Translations under genes and position numbers: made by a program
Assembly (NCBI RefSeq): GCF_003985155.1
Contig: NZ_ML133693.1
Span: forward strand, 62,001 to 126,000
Source: Rhizobium vallis
GTDB taxonomy: Bacteria > Pseudomonadota > Alphaproteobacteria > Rhizobiales > Rhizobiaceae
DNA length: 64,000 nt
Direction of reading: 5' to 3'
The notes under the pieces: model-generated
Databases searched by the model: none
Told to the model about the DNA's origin: nothing
Seen by the model: the letters and a program-made list of their open reading frames with translations, nothing else
Shown here: positions 7,445-17,119 of the stretch, in pieces
Layout: every line of letters starts with the position of its first letter
Position numbering within the stretch: position 1 is the stretch's first letter

Positions 7445-9256
7445 TCATTTCCGGATACTTTGACCCGTGACATAGGCGCGCCAGCCTCCCAATTGGGTGA
7501 TTTCGCGCGCGCCTTCGATTGCGTGAGCTTCGCAGAGAAAACCTGAGATTTGGGAGCCGTCATCGAGCGTTACCTTCCCGATGCCGAGCGGGGCCGGGAT
7601 GTTCTGGACAAAGCGCCCGAAAGCTTCCGGAGTGACTTTCCAGACCTCAACTTCGAGGCCCTTGCCATCAAAACCGGGTTCGCGGACCAGACCTGGCTTC
7701 GGCGGCACGGTATCGGGCAGAACGAACAGGCGGTAATCCGGTGCGGTGCGGCAGGATTTGATGTGCCTGCCGCCCGGCCGGGTCAGTTCGTGATTGAGAG
7801 GCATGCCGGTAAGATGCGCCCCGACGACGACGATCGGTACCAAGCCGTCATCGGCCGACGGCACGCGACTTGCCTCGGGTATTGTCGTCAGGCGGTCCTT
7901 GCCCATTCCTGCGTTCAAGGTCCGATGCATGGCATCGGCGAAGGGAGCAAGGGCGTCATCGGTGAAGGCAGGCCCGATTAGAGTCACGCCCGCCGGAAGA
8001 TGACCGCTGGCGTCGAAGCCGGCTGGAACGGCGATCGCCGCGCAATCGAGCAGATTGACGAAGTTGGTGTACCTGCCGAAATGGCCGTTTTTCACAATCG
8101 GATCCGCCATCATTTCTTCGACCGTGTAGGTGGTCGGCGAGGTCGGCAGCATCAGGACGTCAACCTTTTCCCATTCTTCCCCCGTCTTCTGGCGCAGCGC
8201 TTCGAGCTTGTATCTGCCTTCGAAAGCGGCGACCGCGTCATAGGCTTTCGCGCCCTCGATGATGGTGCGAACCGTCGGGTCGAAGTCGGCGGCATTCGTG
8301 GCTAGAAAATCCTTCACCGCCGCCAGCCGTTCGGCGACCCAGGGGCCGTTGTAGAGCAGTTCAGCCGCCTCGCGGAACGGCGCGTAGTCGAAGGGAACGA
8401 TGGTGGCGCCTAGTGCGCGCGCCCTTTCGATCGCGGCGTCATAGAGAGCTTCGACATGCCTGTTGCCGAAGAATTCCCGCTCGGCTCCGTCGAGCACACC
8501 GATCCGCAGACCCGAGGCGGGCAGGCTGGAGGGAGCCGCCTTTCGCGAGAATGGATCGGCGGCATCATAGCCCTCCATCACCCTGCGGATCGCGACGCCG
8601 TCGCCGACCGTTGGGGCAAAGACGGTGACGACATCGACGCTGCGGCAGGCAGGCACGACCCCGACATTCGGCACCAGCCCCGGCGTCGGTTTGATGCCGA
8701 CGAGATTGTTGAAAGCCGCCGGCACGCGACCGGAGCCGGCCGTGTCCGTGCCGAGCGCGAAGCTTACCAAGCCCGAGGCGACGGTAACCGCCGAGCCGGA
8801 GCTCGAGCCGCCCGACACATAGTTCTTGTCGAAGACCGAGCGCGGCGCTCCGTAGGGCGAGCGTGTACCATTAAGACCGGTCGCAAACTGATCGAGATTG
8901 GTCTTGCCGATGACGATTGCGCCCGCAGCCCGCAGCCTCGCAACGACGGTTGCGTCCTTCTCCGGCTGGTAGGAAAAAGCGGGGCAGGCAGCTGTCGTCG
9001 GCAGGCCCGCTACGTCGATATTGTCCTTTACCGCGAAGGGAATGCCCCAAAGCGGCAGGCTGTTCGGCTGCGGTGCGCGCTCCATCAGGGCGCGCGCTTC
9101 GGTCCGCAATATGTCGTCAGGCGTCGGCGTGATGAAGATGGCGGGATCCCTCGAGGCAGCCCGACGGGCAATGACGATCTCGATGATATCGAGCGGGCTT
9201 TTGCCTGCCTCATAGGCTGCGCGAAGGCTGGTCAGATCAAGAATGGTCGGCAGCAT
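7445..9256 (-). CDS. atzF: Allophanate hydrolase
   Basis: Cytoplasmic amidase-signature enzyme that splits allophanate into two ammonia and two CO2, the last step of the pathway encoded by this operon. The 603-residue length matches bacterial AtzF. The Ser-cisSer-Lys triad is visible: Lys in GIPFAVKDNID, the serine-rich GGSSSGSA loop and the nucleophile region GTDTAGSGR. The C-terminal part (about residues 460-603) is the extra allophanate-hydrolase domain that distinguishes AtzF from other amidases. It is the last gene of the operon, with 3 nt between it and the carboxylase gene. In the urea route allophanate comes from carboxylated urea. In the guanidine route it comes from deimination of carboxyguanidine; the riboswitch favours the latter. 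Confidence 0.93.
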   Translation of the reverse strand: MLPTILDLTSLRAAYEAGKSPLDIIEIVIARRAASRDPAIFITPTPDDILRTEARALMERAPQPNSLPLWGIPFAVKDNIDVAGLPTTAACPAFSYQPEKDATVVARLRAAGAIVIGKTNLDQFATGLNGTRSPYGAPRSVFDKNYVSGGSSSGSAVTVASGLVSFALGTDTAGSGRVPAAFNNLVGIKPTPGLVPNVGVVPACRSVDVVTVFAPTVGDGVAIRRVMEGYDAADPFSRKAAPSSLPASGLRIGVLDGAEREFFGNRHVEALYDAAIERARALGATIVPFDYAPFREAAELLYNGPWVAERLAAVKDFLATNAADFDPTVRTIIEGAKAYDAVAAFEGRYKLEALRQKTGEEWEKVDVLMLPTSPTTYTVEEMMADPIVKNGHFGRYTNFVNLLDCAAIAVPAGFDASGHLPAGVTLIGPAFTDDALAPFADAMHRTLNAGMGKDRLTTIPEASRVPSADDGLVPIVVVGAHLTGMPLNHELTRPGGRHIKSCRTAPDYRLFVLPDTVPPKPGLVREPGFDGKGLEVEVWKVTPEAFGRFVQNIPAPLGIGKVTLDDGSQISGFLCEAHAIEGAREITQLGGWRAYVTGQSIRK

Positions 9257-9259
9257 GGG

Positions 9260-12200
9260 TCAGCATTCCTCCAGAACTACAATGATATCGCCCGCTTTGA
9301 CGTTTCGTCCGGGCCCGGCACGCAGGTCGCGAACGCGGCCCGGAGCATGTGCAGTGACGTTGATTTCCATTTTCATGGATTCGATGATGGCAAGCGTGTC
9401 TCCGGCCGCAACCGGTGCGCCCGGTTCGACCAGCAGTTTCCAGATATTGCCGGGCACGGCGCTGGCAACGCCGAAGCATCCCTCTGGGATATCTCCATCC
9501 GGGCCTTCCCCGGTGCCTTCGTCGGTGACGAAGCTGTCGAGGCCCGCCTCCTTCCAGCGTTGGCGCTCGGCATCGAAGGCGGCCTGCTGGCGCGCCTTGA
9601 AGGTCCCGATCGAGGCAGCATTCGCCTGCAATTCCCGTTCGTAGGCCGCGTAGGAGAATTCCGTTTCCTCGATCCTGACCGGATATCCGCCATGCGGGAA
9701 GGCGCTGCGCGCTTCGGCCAATTCCTGATGGCTGACAGGGAAGAAGCGGATCTGATCGAAGAAATCGAGCAGCCAGGGCTTGTCTTTGGCAAAGACCGGC
9801 GTCTGCCGCCAGGTATTCCAGACCTGTATGGTACGGCCGAAGAGCTGATAGCCGCCGGGACCCTCCATGCCATAGATGCACATATAGGCCCCGCCAATGC
9901 CGACGGCGTTTTCCGGCGTCCAGGTGCGGGCCGGATTGTACTTCGTCGTCACCAGCCGATGGCGCGGATCGACCGGGGTGGCGACCGGTGCGCCGAGATA
10001 GACATCGCCAAGGCCGAGGACGAGATAGCTGGCGTCGAAGACGACGTCGCGCACGGCCTGTGCGTCGGCCAGCCCATTGATGCGGCGGATGAACTCGATG
10101 TTATCAGGGCACCAGGGCGCGTTCGGCCGCACGAGTTCCTGATACTTGCGCATGGCAAGTTCCGCATCCGGATCGTTCCAGGACAGCGGCAGATGCACGA
10201 TGCGGCTCGGCACCTTGACGTCCTGGGCTGCCGGCAGGCTCGCCTCGATCTCGGCGAGCAGGCCGAGCAGGCGTTTACGCGTGAGCGACGTACCGTCATA
10301 GTGGATCTGCAGCGAGCGGATGCCGGGCGTGAGATCGATGATACCGGGCAGGCGGGCCTGCGATACAGCCTGCATAAGTAGGTGCACCCTGAGCCGCAGG
10401 GCGATATCGAGCGACATCGGCCCGTATTCGACCAGCAGATTGTCATCGCCCTGGCGGCGATAGACGACCGAGACGGGCCCGTCGTCGCGCTTGCCGATAA
10501 CAGGCGAGGCTGTTTCCTCCTTCGCCCGATGCACGACCGGTCCTGCAATCGGATCGTCTGGTCGCGCAACGGGATGGAAGCGGATGCGATCGCCCGGCTT
10601 GAACTGGCCCATCTTCCACTGCTCGTCGCGAGCGATGACCGCCGGGCAGACGAAGCCGCCAAGGCTTGGCCCGTCCGGCCCGAGGATGATCGGCATATCG
10701 CCGGTGAAATCGATCGCGCCGATCGCATAGGCATTGTCATGCAGGTTGGAGGGGTGAAGGCCGGCTTCGCCGCCATCGCTGCGCGCCCATTTCGGTGCGG
10801 GGCCGATCAGGCGTACGCCAGTGCGGGCGCTGTTGAAATGCACCTCGTAGCTCGTTGAAAACAGCGTCTCGATATCGCCTTCCTGAAAGAAATCGGGCGC
10901 GCCATGCGGACCGTAGAGAACGCCGACATTCCATTCGCGCGCCAGCTCTGCCGGCTCGGTTGCCGGCTTCGGCGGTTCGGCGGCGGCCTGACGGGCAAGG
11001 TGCAGCACATGGCCTGTTTTCAGCGTGCCGGTGGCATTGCCGCCGAATTGGCCGAGCCCGAACGTGGCGCGTGAGCCGAGCACGACGGGGGCAGCAAAAC
11101 CGCCCGCCACAGCGAGATAAGCCCGCTGTCCCGGTCCATCGATGCTGCCGATCGAGAGGATCTGGCCAGCGCGGATGGTGACGGCTTCGTCATGCGGCAG
11201 TTTCTCGCCGTCGACGCTCATCGCCATCCTCGCGCCGGCAAGGGCCACCACCGTATCGGTATGGAATTTCAGGACCGGACCGGCAACTGTCAGCTCCAGT
11301 GCCGCGACCATATCGCCATTGCCGACGAGGCGGTTGGCATGGCGGAAAGAGCGCTCGTCCATCGGGCCACTCGGCGGCACGCCGACGTGCCAGAGCCCAA
11401 GCCGGCCCGGCAATTCCTGAATGCTCGATTGTGCGCCCGGGGCGATCACCTCGATAACGTCAGGCACGAAGGAAAAGTCACGCAGCGCTGTCGTCGCGAC
11501 TTTACCGCTGGCAAGCAGCTCGGAGCCGGCGATGGCGCTGAGATAGTCGAGATTGGTCTCGATGCCCGATATCGACGTGCGGGACAGTGCCGCCTTCAGC
11601 TTCTCGATTGCCGCCGGGCGATCTTCAGCGGAAACGATCAGCTTGGCGAGCATGGGGTCGTAGAAAGGCGTCACCTCCGTGCCTGTCTCGATCCAGCCGT
11701 CAATACGGACATCCTCCGGAAAGACAACCTCCGTCAGCAGGCCGGCGCTCGGGCGGAAATCGGCATGCGGCATCTCGGCATAGACGCGCACTTCGATGGC
11801 CGCGCCCTTCGGCTGTAGATATTCGGTGCTTGAGAGCACGTCCTCGCCGGCGGCCTGACGGATCATCCATTCGACAAGGTCGATGCCGAACACGGCTTCG
11901 GTGACGGGATGTTCGACCTGCAGGCGGGTGTTCACCTCGAGGAAGTAGAATTCCTCGCGGACGGGATCATAGATGAATTCGACGGTACCGGCGGATTCGT
12001 AGGAGACCGCCGAGCCGAGATCGACGGCTGCCTTGTGCAGACGGGCGCGGACCGCGTCCGAAAGACCCGGGGCAGGGGTCTCCTCGACGACCTTCTGGTT
12101 TCGCCGCTGCAGCGAGCAGTCGCGCTCGCCGAGCGCGATGACCTTGCCTTTGCCATTGCCGAAGATCTGCACCTCGACGTGCCGGGCCTCTGCCACGAAA

Positions 12201-12799
12201 CGCTCGATATAGACGCGCGCATCGCCAAAGCTTGCCCGCGCGGTGCGTTGCACGCTTTCGAAGGAAGCCTTCAGGCCTTCAGCATCGGCGCAGAGCTGCA
12301 TGCCGATGCCACCGCCGCCGGCCGTGCTTTTCAGCATCACGGGATAGCCGATCGTTCCTGCTGCCGAGAGCGCCTCATCGGCGTTCGACAACAGGCCGGT
12401 GCCGGGCAGCAGCGGCACACCGCTCGCCTTGGCGAGTTCGCGCGCCGTGTGTTTCAGGCCGAAGGCCGAGAGGTGTTCCGGCCGGGGGCCGATGAAGGCG
12501 ATGCCTTCGGCGGCAAGCCGCTCTGCAAAACCGATGTTTTCCGACAGGAAGCCATAGCCGGGATGAACCGCCTCTGCCCCCGTCGCCTTGCAGGCGGCGA
12601 TGACGGCATCGATATTGAGATAGCTTTCGCTGGCCGGCGCCGGCCCGAGGCGCACAGCTTCGTCGGCCATCATCGCGGGTTTGGCGAAGCGGTCGGCATC
12701 GGAATAGACGGCGACGGAGGCAATCCCCATCCGTCGCAGGGTCTTGATGACCCGGATAGCGATCTCGCCCCGGTTGGCGATCAGGACTTTCTTGAACAT
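9260..12799 (-). CDS. Biotin-dependent guanidine/urea carboxylase
   Basis: A 1179-residue multidomain enzyme that carboxylates guanidine (or urea) using ATP, bicarbonate and biotin. An N-terminal biotin carboxylase (about 1-450) begins VLIANRGEIAIR and has the ATP-grasp loop GGGGIGMQL. KipA/KipI-like AHS2 and AHS1 carboxyltransferase domains follow (about 470-1030). A C-terminal biotinyl domain carries ESMKME with the biotin-accepting Lys near 1143. Automatic annotation will say urea carboxylase. However, guanidine-I riboswitch control plus two DUF1989 partners is the arrangement described for guanidine carboxylase operons. Sequence reading alone cannot settle substrate preference. It is tightly coupled to the upstream DUF1989 gene (2-nt gap) and to atzF. 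Confidence 0.9.
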   Translation of the reverse strand: MFKKVLIANRGEIAIRVIKTLRRMGIASVAVYSDADRFAKPAMMADEAVRLGPAPASESYLNIDAVIAACKATGAEAVHPGYGFLSENIGFAERLAAEGIAFIGPRPEHLSAFGLKHTARELAKASGVPLLPGTGLLSNADEALSAAGTIGYPVMLKSTAGGGGIGMQLCADAEGLKASFESVQRTARASFGDARVYIERFVAEARHVEVQIFGNGKGKVIALGERDCSLQRRNQKVVEETPAPGLSDAVRARLHKAAVDLGSAVSYESAGTVEFIYDPVREEFYFLEVNTRLQVEHPVTEAVFGIDLVEWMIRQAAGEDVLSSTEYLQPKGAAIEVRVYAEMPHADFRPSAGLLTEVVFPEDVRIDGWIETGTEVTPFYDPMLAKLIVSAEDRPAAIEKLKAALSRTSISGIETNLDYLSAIAGSELLASGKVATTALRDFSFVPDVIEVIAPGAQSSIQELPGRLGLWHVGVPPSGPMDERSFRHANRLVGNGDMVAALELTVAGPVLKFHTDTVVALAGARMAMSVDGEKLPHDEAVTIRAGQILSIGSIDGPGQRAYLAVAGGFAAPVVLGSRATFGLGQFGGNATGTLKTGHVLHLARQAAAEPPKPATEPAELAREWNVGVLYGPHGAPDFFQEGDIETLFSTSYEVHFNSARTGVRLIGPAPKWARSDGGEAGLHPSNLHDNAYAIGAIDFTGDMPIILGPDGPSLGGFVCPAVIARDEQWKMGQFKPGDRIRFHPVARPDDPIAGPVVHRAKEETASPVIGKRDDGPVSVVYRRQGDDNLLVEYGPMSLDIALRLRVHLLMQAVSQARLPGIIDLTPGIRSLQIHYDGTSLTRKRLLGLLAEIEASLPAAQDVKVPSRIVHLPLSWNDPDAELAMRKYQELVRPNAPWCPDNIEFIRRINGLADAQAVRDVVFDASYLVLGLGDVYLGAPVATPVDPRHRLVTTKYNPARTWTPENAVGIGGAYMCIYGMEGPGGYQLFGRTIQVWNTWRQTPVFAKDKPWLLDFFDQIRFFPVSHQELAEARSAFPHGGYPVRIEETEFSYAAYERELQANAASIGTFKARQQAAFDAERQRWKEAGLDSFVTDEGTGEGPDGDIPEGCFGVASAVPGNIWKLLVEPGAPVAAGDTLAIIESMKMEINVTAHAPGRVRDLRAGPGRNVKAGDIIVVLEEC

Positions 12800-12801
12800 G
12801 C

Positions 12802-13452
12802 TCAGTCCTCGCCATCCCAGATCAGCACACGGATCGGCGTCGGGTCGAAACCATTGCAGGGATTATTGATCTGCGGGCAGTTGGAGATGACGCAGAGCAC
12901 GTCCATCTCGGCGACGAGTTCGACATAGTCGCCCGGCGCGGAGATGCCGTCGACGATCGTCATCTCGCCGGTCGGCTGGATCGGCACGTTCATGAAGAAG
13001 TTGATGTTCGGCACGATATCGCGCTTGCCCATGCCGTGTTTCGAAACTTCGAGCAGAAAGTTGTCGCGGCAGGCATGCAGATATTTCGTGCCGTGGCCGA
13101 AGCGCACCGTATTGCTCTCGCAGGAGCACGCGCCGGCCGAGGTATCGTGGCGGCCGCAGCTATCGGCCGTCATGGTCAGCATGACATTGCCTTCGCTCGA
13201 CATAATCTTGGTCCCGATGCCGACATAGGCGGCACCTTGCATGCGCATCGTATCCTGGTTGGAATAACGCTCGGAGAAATCATCCGCACGGTAGAAGAGC
13301 GTGTCGATAGCCTGCTGGCCGTAACTGTCTTCGATTCGGATCGTCTGGCCCTTGCGCACGAGGCCGGACCATGGGGCTTCCGCCGCGATGAAATGATCCT
13401 GAACGGCGGTTTCCGCGCTACGGGCAGCGGAGGTCTGGATGAAATCGGACAT
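12802..13452 (-). CDS. DUF1989 protein, probable carboxyguanidine deiminase subunit (urea-carboxylase-associated protein 2)
   Basis: A 216-residue DUF1989 protein. The family was long named 'urea carboxylase associated' and was later shown in other bacteria to form a two-subunit carboxyguanidine deiminase (CgdAB) converting carboxyguanidine to allophanate. Conserved features seen here include GQQAIDTLFYRADD and the cysteine-containing blocks ADSCGRHDTSAGACSCE and CHACRDNF-like LHACRDNFLLE. The CNPQ-like end segment SNCPQINNPCNG also stands out. These Cys/His positions suggest a metal or catalytic centre. The next gene upstream encodes its presumed partner. I do not assign cgdA or cgdB because I cannot tell which is which. 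Confidence 0.85.
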   Translation of the reverse strand: MSDFIQTSAARSAETAVQDHFIAAEAPWSGLVRKGQTIRIEDSYGQQAIDTLFYRADDFSERYSNQDTMRMQGAAYVGIGTKIMSSEGNVMLTMTADSCGRHDTSAGACSCESNTVRFGHGTKYLHACRDNFLLEVSKHGMGKRDIVPNINFFMNVPIQPTGEMTIVDGISAPGDYVELVAEMDVLCVISNCPQINNPCNGFDPTPIRVLIWDGED

Positions 13453-13462
13453 CGTTCTCTCC

Positions 13463-14284
13463 TCAGGCCTGCATCAGGGCGTTGTTTTCGAAACCGCGCA
13501 CGGCTTCGGCACTAGCCGTTCGGCAAAGATCATCCGCAGCCGGGAGTGCCGCCTTGTAGCGGGTGATGACAACAGGTTTCGGCTGATAGCTGGGATCGGG
13601 ATCGAGCGGATGCGGGCAATTGGAAAGGCCGACCAGCATGTCCATCTCGGCACGCAGCTCGACATAATCGCCGCTGTTGGAGCGCTTGCCCTGCCAGCCG
13701 AAACCGCCGGCCTCGGCAAGGCGCACCGGCGCGAAGAGATTAAGGATGCCGGAAATATCGCGACGGTCGAGGCCGAGCTTGCCGGCAACGAGAACGAGGT
13801 TGTCACGGGTGTTGCGTGTCTTTTCACCCGGATATTTCGCCGCGTTCGAGGCAGCCGTCGAGCCGCCCATCAGGCAGTCATGGGCGCCGGAACTATCCTC
13901 GATCATCGAGAACATGACACGGCCCATATCGGAGAAGATCACCCGACCCTTGCCGAGTGCCGTCGTCCACTGAACCTTGGCAGTATCGACGAGATTGATC
14001 CGCTCGCTTGTATCCTCGGCATTCCAGGCGACGAGCGCCACGGTAGAATTGCCCTCCGCCTGATCGATGCGGATTGCCTCGCCGCGCAAAAGCTTCGTCG
14101 ACCAGTACCAGCCGCCCGGAATGATCTCCTGGTGGATGACGGCGGCGGTTTCGATGCCCGGTGCCGGCAACGGGCTCAGGCCGGGCAGGGCTTTCGGCGC
14201 GAATTCCAGCCCCTTCTTCTGATGCTCCTCGTAGCGCGCACGGTTGGCGGCGATCTCTTCGGGCGAGCGTCTCACATGCTTCAC
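13463..14284 (-). CDS. DUF1989 protein, probable carboxyguanidine deiminase subunit (urea-carboxylase-associated protein 1)
   Basis: A 273-residue DUF1989 paralogue of the following gene. Shared landmarks are the EDTSERINLVDT block, DSSGAHDCLMGG, TRNTRDNLVL and the SNCPHPLDP motif near residue 230. It is longer than its partner because of an N-terminal extension (residues 1-50) and a C-terminal tail. With the downstream protein it would form the heteromeric enzyme acting between the carboxylase and allophanate hydrolase. The start codon is GTG at 14284, overlapping the upstream ATPase stop as GTGA, which implies translational coupling. Confidence 0.85.
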   Translation of the reverse strand: MKHVRRSPEEIAANRARYEEHQKKGLEFAPKALPGLSPLPAPGIETAAVIHQEIIPGGWYWSTKLLRGEAIRIDQAEGNSTVALVAWNAEDTSERINLVDTAKVQWTTALGKGRVIFSDMGRVMFSMIEDSSGAHDCLMGGSTAASNAAKYPGEKTRNTRDNLVLVAGKLGLDRRDISGILNLFAPVRLAEAGGFGWQGKRSNSGDYVELRAEMDMLVGLSNCPHPLDPDPSYQPKPVVITRYKAALPAADDLCRTASAEAVRGFENNALMQA

Positions 14285-15105
14285 GGCTTCTCTCCTGACG
14301 GTGCCAGGTCGTCCTGGCGTTGCCCCAGGGAAGCGACCGGGCCGTCCCGGTCGGGGCTGAAGATCGATGACTGGCCGGCAAGGCGCGGCGGCCAGATGGA
14401 AATATCCTTGGTGATGGTGGCGCCGTAGCGCTCCTTTTCTTCCGGCCGGTCTCGACGTCGCTCGAAGGCGACGACGCGGCTTGCCAGCGTAAAGGCTTCG
14501 CGCATGTCATGGGTGACCATGACGACGGTCATCTGCGTTTCGTGCCAGAGCCGCTTCATCAGCGTGTGGATTTCGGCACGAATGCCGGGATCGAGCGCGC
14601 CGAAAGGCTCATCGAGCAGGAGCACCTTCGGCTTCATGATGAGCGCCTGGGCAAGCGCAAGGCGCTGTTGCATGCCGCCGGAAAGCTGGGCCGGATATTT
14701 GTTCTCCGAACCGGCGAGCCCGACCTCGGAGATCAGCTCGCGTGCTTCTTCAATGGCGTTGCGGCGTGCGGCGCCGAAAAGCTTGGCCTTGTAGCGCGCA
14801 GCGGACAATTCCTTGCCGAGCAGCACATTGCCGAGCACCGTCAAATGCGGAAACACGGAGTAGCGCTGGAAGACGACGCCGCGATCCGGTCCCGGCTCCG
14901 GCGGCAGGGGCTCGCCGTCGAGCAGGATCTTGCCCTTCGTCGGTTGCTCCTGGCCGAGCAACATGCGCAGGAAGGTGGTCTTACCGCAGCCGGAGGGGCC
15001 GACAAGGGCAACGAAAGCACGCGAGGCGACGGTCAAGGACACGTTTTCGAGCACGATCTGATCGCCATATTCCTTCCAGACCCTTTCGATCTTCAATTCG
15101 CTCAT
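14281..15105 (-). CDS. ABC transporter ATP-binding protein, guanidine/urea-carboxylase-region importer
   Basis: A 274-residue ATPase of the nitrate/sulfonate/taurine class. Walker A GPSGCGKT is at residues 36-43, signature LSGGMQQR starts near 141, and Walker B VLLLDEP is at 161-167. The C terminus after about residue 215 extends past the usual core (EKERYGATITKDIS onward), as in other transporters from urea-carboxylase regions. It energises the permease just upstream, whose stop codon it overlaps (ATGA). The role as guanidine uptake ATPase is inferred from the riboswitch-controlled operon. Confidence 0.88.
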   Translation of the reverse strand: MSELKIERVWKEYGDQIVLENVSLTVASRAFVALVGPSGCGKTTFLRMLLGQEQPTKGKILLDGEPLPPEPGPDRGVVFQRYSVFPHLTVLGNVLLGKELSAARYKAKLFGAARRNAIEEARELISEVGLAGSENKYPAQLSGGMQQRLALAQALIMKPKVLLLDEPFGALDPGIRAEIHTLMKRLWHETQMTVVMVTHDMREAFTLASRVVAFERRRDRPEEKERYGATITKDISIWPPRLAGQSSIFSPDRDGPVASLGQRQDDLAPSGEKP

Positions 15106-15920
15106 GCCTGCTTCTCCAGCTCCGACCAGGGAAAGACGGCGATACGCAGGCGATCGAGCAGGGCATTCATGACCACCGCGAGCAGGGTGATCCAGACGAC
15201 ATAGGGAAAGATGATATCCATCGAGAGATAGCGGCGGACGAGGAAGATGCGGTAGCCGAGGCCGGAATCCGACGAGATCGCCTCGGCAGCAATCAGGAAC
15301 AGCCAGGCTGGGCCGAGCTGCAGCCTGAGGCAGGTGATCAACCGCGGCAGGATCTGCGGCAGCACGACGCGCAGGCCGATCTGCCAGGAGGAGCCGCCAA
15401 GCGTCTCGGCCTTGACGATCTGCTCACGCGGCAATTCCAGCGCCTTCAGCGCCAGGTCGCGGATCATCGTTGGAGCGACGCCAATGACGATGAGGGCGAT
15501 CTTCGAAGTCTCACCGAGACCCATGACGATGAAGAGGATCGGCAACAGCGCCAGCGGCGGAACCATCGAAATGACGGCAATGAACGGGGCGAGCAGCGCC
15601 CTGAGATAAGGCAGCATGCCGATCAGCATGCCGATAATGAGCGCGATCGCCGTGGAGATCCCGAGTCCGGAAAGCAGGCGAACCAGGCTTGCGCCCGTAT
15701 CCGACCAGAGCAAAAACTCGCCGGTGCGCTGGTCGGCGACGAAGGCCAGACGGTTGATCGCATCGGCAAAGCCGGCAAGGCTCGGCAGAAGCTTGTCATT
15801 GGCGTTTTCCGCAAGTCGTGCGGCCGAGCCGAAGGCATAGGCAAGGGCAAGCAGCACGAAGGGCAGCAGCATCAAGGCAAACTGCGTGCCCCGGCTCGGC
15901 CTCGTGTTGATCCAACGCAT
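15102..15920 (-). CDS. ABC transporter permease, guanidine/urea-carboxylase-region importer
   Basis: A 272-residue BPD_transp_1 permease of the TauC/SsuC type with about six transmembrane helices. The cytoplasmic coupling loop is visible around SSWQIGLRVVLPQILPRLI. GGAG precedes the ATG. It lies between the binding protein and ATPase genes and overlaps the latter by 4 nt. Probable role: inner-membrane passage of the guanidinium substrate. Confidence 0.87.
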   Translation of the reverse strand: MRWINTRPSRGTQFALMLLPFVLLALAYAFGSAARLAENANDKLLPSLAGFADAINRLAFVADQRTGEFLLWSDTGASLVRLLSGLGISTAIALIIGMLIGMLPYLRALLAPFIAVISMVPPLALLPILFIVMGLGETSKIALIVIGVAPTMIRDLALKALELPREQIVKAETLGGSSWQIGLRVVLPQILPRLITCLRLQLGPAWLFLIAAEAISSDSGLGYRIFLVRRYLSMDIIFPYVVWITLLAVVMNALLDRLRIAVFPWSELEKQA

Positions 15921-15978
15921 GGGAAATGCTCCGCTGGTGAAGGGAAGGGGCGCGGGGTAAGCCGCGCCACCATTGCGG

Positions 15979-17052
15979 TCAGAGCGAAGCGTCGGCGGCT
16001 GCCTTCATGTAGGTCTCGGTGAAGCGGAGCTTCACGTTGCCGGTATCGCCCAGCACCTTGCCATCGGGCATTTCGATGCCGATGACGTCAGCGGACGGCG
16101 CGCCATTGCCGAGCAGCCCCTTCTGGAAAAGGAAGTTGCGCACCAGATCCATGGTCTTCGGCAGGCTGGGCGAGGCGGTGAAGGCGACGGCATCGGCCGG
16201 CTTGTCGAACAGCTTGGTCGCGGCAAGCTGGGCTTCGAAACCGGCGAGATCCGTGCCCGATGCAGAGCCCATGGCCTCGCGAGCCGCCTTGCCTTCTGCA
16301 GTATCGGCACGCAGCAGGGCAGCCGTCTCATACCAGATGCCGGCGAGCGCCTTGCCGAAATTCGGATTGTCCTTGAGCACGCCACTATTGGCGACCATCA
16401 GGTCGATGATTTCGCCCGGCACCTGCGAGCTGTCAAAAACCTTCTTGGCTGTGGGATCTTCGAGGATGGTCGAGACCAGCGGGTTCCAGGTGACAACGGC
16501 GGAGACATCGGCAGTCTTGTAGGCAGCGACCATGTCGGCATCGGACGTGTTGACTACCTTCACGTCGCGCTCGGTCAGCTTGATGCTTTCGAGCGCTCGG
16601 GCCAGCAGATAGTGCGAGACGGAGAATTCGACGAGATTGACGTTCTGGCCCTTGATATCGGCAAGGCTCGCCTTGTCCTTCAGGATGACTGCGTCATTGC
16701 CGTTCGAGAAGTCGCCGACGATGACGGCGGTCGTATCGACGCCGCCGGCCGCCGGGATCGACAACCCGTCCATATTGGTCAGCGTCACGGCATCGAAGGC
16801 GCCAGCCGTATACTGGTTCATCGACTCCACGTAGTCGTTGAATTGGGTGACATCGATCTTGATGCTGTACTTGTCGGCCCATTTCTTGACGATGCCGTGG
16901 TCAGCTGCATAGCCCCAGGGCATCCAGCCGACATAGATGGACCAGGCGACCTTGAATTCGGTCTTCTGCTCAGCCTTGGCGATGGAGCTAAATCCGAGCG
17001 CCAGGGAAGCGGAAAGGGCGGCGATGGAAAGGATCTTCGAAAAAGTCTGCAT
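15979..17052 (-). CDS. ABC transporter substrate-binding protein, urea-carboxylase-region type (probable guanidine receptor)
   Basis: A periplasmic receptor of the NMT1/TauA-like superfamily, about 357 residues, belonging to the subfamily that travels with urea/guanidine carboxylase. The N terminus is a Sec signal peptide (MQTFSKILSIAALSAS, cleavage after AKA). The mature protein starts with the typical VAWSIYVGWMPWGYA segment containing aromatic residues suited to binding a planar cation. I place the start at the ATG 17052 because AGGGGA lies 7 nt upstream. A TTG 27 nt further upstream is in frame but lies on the T-tract of the riboswitch terminator. It is the first gene behind the riboswitch, so its expression should depend most directly on guanidine. 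Confidence 0.87.
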   Translation of the reverse strand: MQTFSKILSIAALSASLALGFSSIAKAEQKTEFKVAWSIYVGWMPWGYAADHGIVKKWADKYSIKIDVTQFNDYVESMNQYTAGAFDAVTLTNMDGLSIPAAGGVDTTAVIVGDFSNGNDAVILKDKASLADIKGQNVNLVEFSVSHYLLARALESIKLTERDVKVVNTSDADMVAAYKTADVSAVVTWNPLVSTILEDPTAKKVFDSSQVPGEIIDLMVANSGVLKDNPNFGKALAGIWYETAALLRADTAEGKAAREAMGSASGTDLAGFEAQLAATKLFDKPADAVAFTASPSLPKTMDLVRNFLFQKGLLGNGAPSADVIGIEMPDGKVLGDTGNVKLRFTETYMKAAADASL

Positions 17053-17076
17053 TGAAATTCCCCTTTTGCTTTTCTT

Positions 17077-17118
17077 CAAAAGGGATCGGCAATGACCATC
17101 GTGCCGCCAATCCCTTGG
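17077..17118 (-). terminator. Intrinsic terminator, riboswitch expression platform
   Basis: On the minus strand AAGGGATTGGC pairs with GCCGATCCCTTTT through about ten base pairs, including one G-T pair, and ends in a T-run. It lies immediately after the guanidine-I aptamer and before the ribosome-binding site of the first gene. This is where a transcriptional ON switch would keep its terminator. Confidence 0.75.
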
Positions 17119-17119
17119 C

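Noticed and set aside
8456..10381. 641-codon open frame antisense to atzF and the carboxylase
   Set aside because: It spans the boundary between two certain genes on the other strand and shows no recognisable domain.
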